DNA of 64,000 nucleotides from Hellea sp965224755 (GTDB lineage Bacteria > Pseudomonadota > Alphaproteobacteria > Caulobacterales > Maricaulaceae): assembly GCA_965224755.1 (NCBI GenBank), contig OZ245061.1:1-64000 (forward strand), in the 5' to 3' direction. Numbering within the stretch: the stretch's first letter is position 1; each line of letters opens with the position of its first letter. Shown piece by piece: positions 42,567 through 50,378 of the stretch. The position numbers were made by a program, and so were the translations under genes. The notes beneath the pieces are model-generated. The model did no database searches. It was not told the origin of the DNA and worked only from the letters and a program-made list of their open reading frames with translations.

Positions 42567-45500
42567 TGTCAGATTGGCTTAAAACTTACGAAGCCCGCCG
42601 CGATAAATTAATTGCGGCCCATGCCTATAATCCGGCTGATGAGCATTCTAGTTGCGGAGTGGGATTGGTCGCCTCAATTGACGGGACGCCGCGCCGCGAC
42701 GTTGTCGAAATGTCTCTTCAAGCGCTCAAGAATGTCTGGCACCGCGGGGCGGTTGATTCGGACGGAAAAACCGGCGACGGGGCAGGCATCCGCTTGGATA
42801 TTGCGCAGGAATTTTTCCGTGCCCAAGTCGAGCGCACAGGACATAAACCGACTGCCGCCAAAATCGCCGTGGGCATGTTCTTTCTGCCAAGGACGGATTT
42901 CAAAGCCCAAGAAGCGGCACGGACAATTGTCGAAACCGAGCTTTTGAAAGAAGGCTTTTATATTTATGGCTGGCGGCAAGTCCCTATAAACATTGATGTC
43001 ATCGGCGAGAAAGCTAAAGCGACCCGCCCCGCCATTGAACAAGTCATGTTTCGCGACCCGCAAGGACGCAAGGGCAATATGCTGGAACGCGAGCTTTATA
43101 TTGTGCGCCGCCGTATAGAAAAACGCGCGATTGAGGCCGCCATTCCCAGCTTCTATGTCTGCTCGCTTTCGATCCAGACCATCATCTATAAAGGCATGTT
43201 CCTCGCCGAGGATATTGATAATTTTTATCCTGATCTGAAAGACGCGCGGTTTATCTCCCGCGCCGCGATTTATCATCAGCGCTATTCGACCAATACTTTC
43301 CCGGAATGGTGGCTGGCTCAACCCTTCCGCATGCTCGCCCATAACGGCGAAATAAACACACTCAAAGCCAATGCTAATCACATGAAAAGCCACGAGATAA
43401 AAATGGCCAGCGCGGCCTTTGGCGAGCGGGCGGGCGACGTCAAACCCGTCATCCAGAAAGGCAGCTCGGATTCGGCGGCGCTGGATTCCGTCTTTGAGCT
43501 CCTCGTCCGCGCAGGCCGCTCCGCGCCTATGGCCAAGACTTTGCTTGTGCCCGAAGCTTATTCCAAGCGCGGCGATTTGATGCCCGATAGCTGGCGTGCG
43601 CTTTATGAATATTGCAACGCGGTGATGGAGCCTTGGGACGGGCCAGCCGCGCTCACCGCCTATGACGGGCGCTGGTGCATGGCGGGCCTCGACCGAAATG
43701 GTCTGCGTCCACTGCGTTATTCAATTTCCAATGACGGTATTCTCGCCGTTGGCTCCGAAACCGGCATGTGCCCGATGAACGAAAAAGACATCGTCAAAAA
43801 AGGCGCATTACGGCCCGGGCGCATGATTGCTGTCGATCTGGAGGAAGGTAGGTTTTACGATTCGACCGCCATCATTAATGAACTCGCTGAAAAACGGCCC
43901 TATAAAAAATGGCTCAAAAAAGTCGTTAATCTGGACGAAACATTGGCGGGCCCTGAACCCAAGCCCATGCTATCAGGCGAAGCGCTTATAAGGCGGCAAA
44001 TGTCTTGCGGGCAAACGCTGGAAGATTTGGAATTAATTCTCTCGCCCATGGCCGAGACCGGAAAAGAAACTATCGGTTCTATGGGCGACGATACGCCGCT
44101 CGCTGTGCTCTCGGATATTTACCGGCCGCTTTCGCATTATTTCCGGCAAAATTTCTCGCAAGTCACAAACCCGCCTATTGACCCCCTTCGCGAGACCCGC
44201 GTCATGGGGCTGAAAACGCGGTTCAGAAATTTGCGCAACATTCTCGCCGAAGACAGCTCGCAAACAAGAGAGATGTTGGTGCTGGACAGTCCTGTCATGA
44301 CCACGGGTATGCTGAAGCGGTTTACGAAACTCGTCGGCGCCAAAAAAACACATGTCATAGACTGCACTTTCGAGGCCTCGGCTGTGAAGGTGAATTCCGG
44401 CGGACGGGCGCTTAAGGACATGTTGGCGCGGATTAAATCCGAAGCCGAAACCGCCGTAAAAACTGGCGCAGAAAGCATTATCCTCACCGATGAATTTGCC
44501 AGCGGCGAGAAGGTTGCCGCGCCTATGATACTCTGCGTCGGCGCGGTGCAAACCCATTTCGTTTCAAATGGCCTGCGCGCGTCCTGCTCCATCATTGTGC
44601 GTAGCGCCGAATGTCTGGACACGCATTATTTCGCGGTGCTGATTGGCGCGGGCGCGACGGCGGTCAATGCCTATATGGCGCAGGACAGCCTCGCTGACCG
44701 TGCGCGGCGCGGATTATTGGATATGAGCGCGGACATCGCTATCGCTCAATATAAAGCCGCGATTGAAGGCGGGCTGCTTAAGATCATTTCCAAAATGGGG
44801 ATTTCGGTGATTTCTTCCTATCGCGGGGGCAATAATTTCGAAGCTTTAGGATTATCACGGGCGCTTGTCGGCGAAAATTTCCCCGGCATGACCAGCCGTA
44901 TATCAGGCATTGGACTGGCGGGCCTCGAAGGCAAAGCCCTCGATATTCATGAACGGGCTTATGAGTCCGCCATTGTGCGCTTGCCCATTGGCGGACTCTA
45001 CCGGGTTCGGGCGAAAGGCGAACGCCATGCTTACCAAGCCGAAATGATTCACATGTTGCAAGAGGCCGTTGGCCGCGAAGATTACGAGCTTTATAAAAAA
45101 TACGCAGACGTCGTGAATAGTGAAAAGCCGATACAAATCCGCGACCTGCTAGATATTAAACCGGCGGGAAAACCCCTACCGCTACGCCGCGTTCAGTCCG
45201 TCAATGAAATCCGGCGGCGGTTTAATACGCCCGGCATGAGCCTCGGCGCGCTGAGCCCCGAAGCTCACGGCACGCTCAATATCGCCATGAACCGTATTGG
45301 CGCAAAATCTGTTTCAGGCGAAGGCGGCGAAGACCGGGCGCGCTATACGCCGCTGCCCAATGGCGATAATCCGAACTCGGCGGTTAAACAAATCGCGTCG
45401 GGACGGTTTGGGGTCAACGCCGAATATCTCAATCAATGCCGCGAGATTGAAATTAAAGTCGCGCAGGGGGCCAAACCCGGCGAAGGCGGACAGCTCCCCG

Positions 45501-47089
45501 GTTTTAAAGTCACGGAGATGATCGCGAAATTTCGAAATGCCACACCCGGCGTGACGCTAATATCGCCGCCGCCGCATCATGATATTTATTCCATCGAGGA
45601 TTTGGCGCAATTAATTTACGACCTCAAACAAATCAATCCGATTGCCCGCGTTTGTGTTAAGCTCGTCGCCTCAAGCGGTGTCGGGACTATTGCTGCGGGG
45701 GTCGCCAAAGCCAAGGCGGATACGATTTTGATTGCCGGACATAATGGCGGCACGGGCGCCTCGCCCAATACCAGCTTAAAATATGCCGGTATCCCTTGGG
45801 AGCTTGGCCTCTCCGAAGCGCACCAAGTCTTAACGCTGAATAATCTTCGCGATAAAATTACTCTGCGTACAGATGGCGGACTGAAGACAGGCCGCGATAT
45901 CGTTATCGCCGCCATGCTCGGCGCGGAGGAATACGGTATTGGCACGCTCAGCCTTGTCGCTATGGGCTGTATCATGGTGCGGCAATGCCATAGCAATACC
46001 TGCCCCGTTGGCGTCTGTGTTCAAGACCCGCGCCTGCGCGAGAAATTCACCGGCACGCCGGAAAAAGTCATCAACCTGATGACCTTTATCGCTGAAGATG
46101 TGCGCGAGATTTTAGCCGGGCTCGGCGTCGAATCTCTGGACGAAATTATCGGGCGCTCCGATTTGCTAGCGCAGGTCTCGCGCGGAGCAGAAAATCTAGA
46201 CGATCTGGATCTTAACCCCATCCTCGCCAAAGTCGATAATGCGAAAGTTGTCGATACCCGCCGCGAGCGCATAGAGGTTCCGGATAGTCTCGACATCGAT
46301 ATTATCGCTGATGCGCGGCAATTATTCGAGCGCGGCGAGAAAACCAACCTGACCTATTCCGTGCAAAATACCGACCGCGCCGTGGGGGCGCGGACAAGCT
46401 CGCATATCTATAAAGCTTTCGGCGCAGGCGGCTTGCCGGACGGGCAACTGACCGTGCGTCTGCGCGGCTCGGCGGGGCAATCGCTCGGGGCTTTCGGCAT
46501 GAAGGGCTTGCGGCTTATCGTTGACGGCGATGCCAATGATTATGTCGGCAAGGGCTTATCAGGGGCAGAAATTATTGTCTCCCCGCAAGGCCGCGCGCAA
46601 ATTGAACCGCACGAAAGCGCGATTATCGGCAATACCTGTCTTTACGGCGCAACCAAAGGCAGCCTGATGGCGGCGGGCCGCGCGGGCGAGCGCTTCGGCG
46701 TGCGCAATTCCGGCGCGATCACCGTAGTTGAAGGCTGCGGCACCAATGGCTGCGAATATATGACCGGCGGCACAGCGGTTATCCTCGGCAAGGTCGGGGA
46801 TAATTTCGGCGCGGGCATGACCGGCGGCATGGCCTATATCTTTGATGAAGACGGCATGTTTGAAAAAGCGGTCAACCCGGACAGTGTTATCTGGCAGAGA
46901 TTTGACGCCGAGCATTACGAAGAAGAGTGCAAAGACCTCATCCGCCGCCACGCCGCGCAAACGGGTTCGGAATTTTCCAAAAAACTCCTCGCAGAATGGG
47001 ATTTGGAACGCGGCAAATTCTGGCAGGTTATTCCCAAGGAAATGCTGAGCCGTCTGGATGTGCCGCTAACGCAAGAGGCGGCAGAATAA
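42566..47089 (+). CDS. gltB: Glutamate synthase (NADPH) large subunit
   Basis: GltB makes two glutamates from 2-oxoglutarate and glutamine. The 1507-residue protein has a short propeptide and then the class II amidotransferase nucleophile Cys30 in SSCGVGLVASIDG; YHQRYSTNTFPEWWLAQPFRM follows. The central and FMN-binding domains include SVSGEGGEDRARYTPLPNGD and GHNGGTGASPNTSLKYAG, and the [3Fe-4S] cluster motif is MGCIMVRQCHSNTCPVGVC. The C-terminal beta-helix carries the Gly-rich repeats (FGVRNSGAITVVEGCGTNGC). It is the last gene of gltD-GFA-gltB. Confidence 0.97.
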   Translation: MSDWLKTYEARRDKLIAAHAYNPADEHSSCGVGLVASIDGTPRRDVVEMSLQALKNVWHRGAVDSDGKTGDGAGIRLDIAQEFFRAQVERTGHKPTAAKIAVGMFFLPRTDFKAQEAARTIVETELLKEGFYIYGWRQVPINIDVIGEKAKATRPAIEQVMFRDPQGRKGNMLERELYIVRRRIEKRAIEAAIPSFYVCSLSIQTIIYKGMFLAEDIDNFYPDLKDARFISRAAIYHQRYSTNTFPEWWLAQPFRMLAHNGEINTLKANANHMKSHEIKMASAAFGERAGDVKPVIQKGSSDSAALDSVFELLVRAGRSAPMAKTLLVPEAYSKRGDLMPDSWRALYEYCNAVMEPWDGPAALTAYDGRWCMAGLDRNGLRPLRYSISNDGILAVGSETGMCPMNEKDIVKKGALRPGRMIAVDLEEGRFYDSTAIINELAEKRPYKKWLKKVVNLDETLAGPEPKPMLSGEALIRRQMSCGQTLEDLELILSPMAETGKETIGSMGDDTPLAVLSDIYRPLSHYFRQNFSQVTNPPIDPLRETRVMGLKTRFRNLRNILAEDSSQTREMLVLDSPVMTTGMLKRFTKLVGAKKTHVIDCTFEASAVKVNSGGRALKDMLARIKSEAETAVKTGAESIILTDEFASGEKVAAPMILCVGAVQTHFVSNGLRASCSIIVRSAECLDTHYFAVLIGAGATAVNAYMAQDSLADRARRGLLDMSADIAIAQYKAAIEGGLLKIISKMGISVISSYRGGNNFEALGLSRALVGENFPGMTSRISGIGLAGLEGKALDIHERAYESAIVRLPIGGLYRVRAKGERHAYQAEMIHMLQEAVGREDYELYKKYADVVNSEKPIQIRDLLDIKPAGKPLPLRRVQSVNEIRRRFNTPGMSLGALSPEAHGTLNIAMNRIGAKSVSGEGGEDRARYTPLPNGDNPNSAVKQIASGRFGVNAEYLNQCREIEIKVAQGAKPGEGGQLPGFKVTEMIAKFRNATPGVTLISPPPHHDIYSIEDLAQLIYDLKQINPIARVCVKLVASSGVGTIAAGVAKAKADTILIAGHNGGTGASPNTSLKYAGIPWELGLSEAHQVLTLNNLRDKITLRTDGGLKTGRDIVIAAMLGAEEYGIGTLSLVAMGCIMVRQCHSNTCPVGVCVQDPRLREKFTGTPEKVINLMTFIAEDVREILAGLGVESLDEIIGRSDLLAQVSRGAENLDDLDLNPILAKVDNAKVVDTRRERIEVPDSLDIDIIADARQLFERGEKTNLTYSVQNTDRAVGARTSSHIYKAFGAGGLPDGQLTVRLRGSAGQSLGAFGMKGLRLIVDGDANDYVGKGLSGAEIIVSPQGRAQIEPHESAIIGNTCLYGATKGSLMAAGRAGERFGVRNSGAITVVEGCGTNGCEYMTGGTAVILGKVGDNFGAGMTGGMAYIFDEDGMFEKAVNPDSVIWQRFDAEHYEEECKDLIRRHAAQTGSEFSKKLLAEWDLERGKFWQVIPKEMLSRLDVPLTQEAAE

Positions 47090-47527
47090 TTAAAGCGTCT
47101 CGCAATAAGTTTTGACGCCGAGCATATCCTCATTCACAGCCTTGCCAACCATGCCCATAATCAGCGGCGTGATAATTTTTGCGAAAAATTTATGCGGCCG
47201 CGCCTCCATGACCATGGTGAGTTTGGTGCCGTCATCTTCAGGCGTTGTCGTGAACACACTGTCCCATATCGTCCCGCCTGCATCCGAGATAAACCGCGCA
47301 TGTTCATGGGGCCGATATTCCGTCAGTTCCAATTCGGTGGACGCCTTACGGCCTTTCATGACGCGAGTCTCAGTAAACCGAGTGCCCACGCCCGACTTTT
47401 GCTTGGATAAAAATTCAATAGAAATAATATGCGGAGCAACCGTTGTGAAATTTTCAATGTTGGTAATCCGGTCAAAAACAGTTTCGACCGGAGCTTTGAT
47501 AATATGTTCGGTTCTGACGGTTGACAT
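47090..47527 (-). CDS. SRPBCC/START-like domain protein
   Basis: The 145-residue protein has the SRPBCC helix-grip pattern: it opens VRTEHIIKAPVETVFDRITNIENF and shows strands typical of polyketide cyclase/dehydrase-like proteins, ending in an amphipathic helix (LIMGMVGKAVNEDMLGV). It probably binds a hydrophobic ligand. It lies directly against the convergent gltB stop and eight bases from the next minus-strand gene, which may be in the same operon. Confidence 0.82.
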   Translation of the reverse strand: MSTVRTEHIIKAPVETVFDRITNIENFTTVAPHIISIEFLSKQKSGVGTRFTETRVMKGRKASTELELTEYRPHEHARFISDAGGTIWDSVFTTTPEDDGTKLTMVMEARPHKFFAKIITPLIMGMVGKAVNEDMLGVKTYCETL

Positions 47528-47535
47528 AATGCCCC

Positions 47536-48069
47536 TTATTTAATTTCTTCCTCGGCGTCCATGACAATAATGTTTTCGCCATCTGGCATGGTTTCCATAT
47601 TGGCGTTGGGCTTTTGCGCTTGCACAGGGCCGACCTGAACGGGGATTGAGAAAGCGCGGATCATAGGATTGCCATCGCCAATATCAGCGCTGGCCTGAAC
47701 ATTGATGTAATGGCGGCCATTTGCGGGCGCGGTAAAAGAAATCGTCATTTCATGCTCCGCGCCGCGTCCCATATCAAAGGCTGTCGGCCCCGAAGTCGCA
47801 AGGAGTTGCACGGCTTCACTCGCAATATTCACGCGCATCACGCCCGTATCATAAGACTCGCTCAGCTTTAATTGAAAGGTGACGGTTTCGCCGACTTCAT
47901 AGCGGTTGCCAAGATCATGCGAATACACAATCGCCGCGCCGGGTTTAATATAGCCTTGAGACGCCGCAATTTTTACAGGGTCGCTTTGCGCAACATCACT
48001 GCTCGCCGCGCAGCTCGAAGTCGCGAAAGCCATCAAACTTGTTAGGCCCAAAAGATAAACCTTATGCAT
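47536..48069 (-). CDS. Lipoprotein of unknown function
   Basis: The 177-residue protein starts MHKVYLLGLTSLMAFATSSC, a lipoprotein signal with Cys20. The mature domain looks beta-rich and ends in a Glu/Asp-rich tail (MDAEEEIK). I recognise no family. The ATG at 48069 is preceded by GGAGATAATT. It is just downstream of the large zincin gene (22 bases) and could be its accessory protein (inference). Confidence 0.7.
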   Translation of the reverse strand: MHKVYLLGLTSLMAFATSSCAASSDVAQSDPVKIAASQGYIKPGAAIVYSHDLGNRYEVGETVTFQLKLSESYDTGVMRVNIASEAVQLLATSGPTAFDMGRGAEHEMTISFTAPANGRHYINVQASADIGDGNPMIRAFSIPVQVGPVQAQKPNANMETMPDGENIIVMDAEEEIK

Positions 48070-48090
48070 AATTATCTCCATGTTTTTTCC

Positions 48091-50298
48091 CTAACCCGTG
48101 ACTGTGAAATTGTAACAAGCATCACCAGATGGGCCTGAACCGGCCTGCCCGAAATTAAAGAAATCATAAGCGTCAACGACATGCTCGCCCGCTGTAAGGT
48201 TGACAGTCGTCGTCTCGCTTTCGCCCGGGGCTGATTCCGCGCGCCGGACTTGGGTTCCGTTTTTAAAGACAACAAAATCAGGATCGCGCGAGGCCGCGCC
48301 GGACGTTCGCGTCATGGTCAGGGTATGATTGCCCGCCGTTGCCGTAAACCGCAAATAGGCCCGAACGCCTAACTTATTATAACTGCCCGCATCATTAACC
48401 GAGCAAATTTGCACAGCCGCGCCGTTGACAATCACCTCTTTATAGACAGGCAGGGCCGATGGAATTCCGCCGTCATTGACATCCCCGTCGCCTTGGGCAT
48501 TGACACCTAAAATATCTTGCTGTTCGCCCAATTGAGTCACTACTGAATCCTGATTCGTCGTCACAAAATTCCCGAACTCATCCATGAAAGTGAAAATCGT
48601 CGTGAAAAGAGGGTGGTTTTTATAATTATCACTAACCAATGTCTGATAAATCGGCCCTATACCTAATGATATTGTATCCGCGCCGTCATCTGCCGCGTCG
48701 TAAATATCATAGAGCATCGACTGCACAGAGCCTTCATTATACCAGCCCTCAGGGTTATGCGTATTGCTTTCAACATTAATAGAGAAACCTGCCCCCTGCA
48801 TGTTCCCTGAGCTATCACGATAAAACGGATCATCAGTCATCATCCCGGAGAGCGCATTGCCGAAACCCTCGCCCATAGCTACGCGCGGATCAAGCCTGTC
48901 GCCGCTGCCGTGGGGCCCGCCGACGCTATCCGAACGCGAGAGTTGATCTTCAAAATAATGGCCCCATTCATGGACAATGACATGATCATCATATTCATCC
49001 GTATCTGAATTATCGTCGCCAAGTATATTAACGCGCCCATTGCCTGTGTAAGACGAGGTGCCGATATCGCCAGCGGATACGTTCCCGCCCACGGCGCGGT
49101 TATTAATGCTCCAGCCAAAATCATTTGGCGGGAAGACGACGGTAGGGTCGACAGCGACAAATTTCTGGATAGCGTCATAGATAGGGTTTAAAATTGCAAA
49201 AGGCGCCGCCGCGCGGGTGGAAGTATAGCTGCTCCCGCCCCAACCGGAGGCCGCGTTTAGATTACGCGTTGAATCCCTTACGCCCGAAGCAGTGAGATTA
49301 CCATTAAGCGCATAAAGCGCGTTACTGCTGGTATTATCAATAACACGAACATTCCATTGTGCGCCTGATGTTTGAAGCATTTGGGCTTTGGCCCGGATAC
49401 GAATTTGAGTGTTGGGATCTACGGAAGCGCTGTAATCGCCATTCGCATCAGTCATGCCGGACGTCAGAACGGCATTGGCACTGCTCAAGACTTCGACGAC
49501 AACGCCCCGCGCAGGAGCCTGGGTTATTGCATTATAATTCAGGCCATTGGTCGTGGTATTGAACGGCACAAGATCAAATGTGACTTTGCCTGAAACCGTA
49601 ACACTGCTTGGCAACGGGTCGACAGTCACAGTCAACGTCGCATCGCCTGTATTTCCGGCCGCATCTGCTGCTGTGGCAGTACAGACACTCGTAATTGTTG
49701 TCGCTGTCTGTGGGGTCGTGAATGTGTTATTGGCAAAACTTCCGCCATTCGTACACGATATGTCAGGCCCGGTTGTAACTGCGACATTATCCGTAACTGT
49801 CAGAGACACAGAGGCCGTCTCTGTCGTTATTAAGGTTAGAACCGTCGGCGTAAAGGTGACAACAGGGGCTTCAGTATCCGGGTTAATAGTCACGGTCAGG
49901 GTCGCCGTTCCGCTATTACCCGCTGCGTCTCCGGCGGTGGCCGTGCAGACGCTGGTGATAGTTGTGGCCGTGCTCGGCGCTGTAAATGTGTTACTGGCGA
50001 AGCTGCCGCCATTCGTACACGCCACAGTCGGGCCTGATGTCACGGCGACATTATCCGTGGCCGTCAGTGTCGAGGCTGCCGTTGTGCCCGCTATAAGCGT
50101 CAATGCTGTCGGCGCAAATGTCACCGTAGGCGCCGTCGTATCCGCAGGCGGAGGCGGAGGTGGTGGGGGCGGAGGCGGAGGCGGCGAACTCCCGCCGCCG
50201 CAAGACACAATAAATGCCGCTGAAGCACTCAACAGAACGGCCTCAAGAATTTTTCGCGTGATAAAGGCTCTTGTGGCCAGTTTGGCTTTATGTGTCAT
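48091..50298 (-). CDS. Surface lipoprotein metallopeptidase with two tandem disulfide-type domains
   Basis: The 735-residue protein begins with a lipoprotein signal ending VSC (Cys33), then a run of 13 prolines (residues 39-51). Two 88-residue repeats follow (53-140 and 141-228), each with CTNGGSFA and TSVCTATA; they resemble HYR/bacterial Ig-like cell-surface domains. A third, carboxypeptidase-regulatory-like region spans about 232-310. The catalytic domain has HEWGHYFED (zinc ligands His443 and His447, catalytic Glu444) and GEGFGN with Glu477 as the probable third ligand. The C-terminus is beta-rich. It is likely an outer-membrane-anchored protease; the family name is unknown to me. Confidence 0.8.
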   Translation of the reverse strand: MTHKAKLATRAFITRKILEAVLLSASAAFIVSCGGGSSPPPPPPPPPPPPPADTTAPTVTFAPTALTLIAGTTAASTLTATDNVAVTSGPTVACTNGGSFASNTFTAPSTATTITSVCTATAGDAAGNSGTATLTVTINPDTEAPVVTFTPTVLTLITTETASVSLTVTDNVAVTTGPDISCTNGGSFANNTFTTPQTATTITSVCTATAADAAGNTGDATLTVTVDPLPSSVTVSGKVTFDLVPFNTTTNGLNYNAITQAPARGVVVEVLSSANAVLTSGMTDANGDYSASVDPNTQIRIRAKAQMLQTSGAQWNVRVIDNTSSNALYALNGNLTASGVRDSTRNLNAASGWGGSSYTSTRAAAPFAILNPIYDAIQKFVAVDPTVVFPPNDFGWSINNRAVGGNVSAGDIGTSSYTGNGRVNILGDDNSDTDEYDDHVIVHEWGHYFEDQLSRSDSVGGPHGSGDRLDPRVAMGEGFGNALSGMMTDDPFYRDSSGNMQGAGFSINVESNTHNPEGWYNEGSVQSMLYDIYDAADDGADTISLGIGPIYQTLVSDNYKNHPLFTTIFTFMDEFGNFVTTNQDSVVTQLGEQQDILGVNAQGDGDVNDGGIPSALPVYKEVIVNGAAVQICSVNDAGSYNKLGVRAYLRFTATAGNHTLTMTRTSGAASRDPDFVVFKNGTQVRRAESAPGESETTTVNLTAGEHVVDAYDFFNFGQAGSGPSGDACYNFTVTG

Positions 50299-50378
50299 CT
50301 ATTCTTCCCAATTTTTCCTGACATTCAAGAAACAACTCCGCAATGTCAATTCACTTTCGCATTATGCTTTCGTATATA

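Noticed and set aside
50146..50184. Proline-codon repeat as a phase-variable tract
   Set aside because: It is a trinucleotide-based run with mixed proline codons, so length changes keep the frame; it would alter linker length, not switch the gene off.
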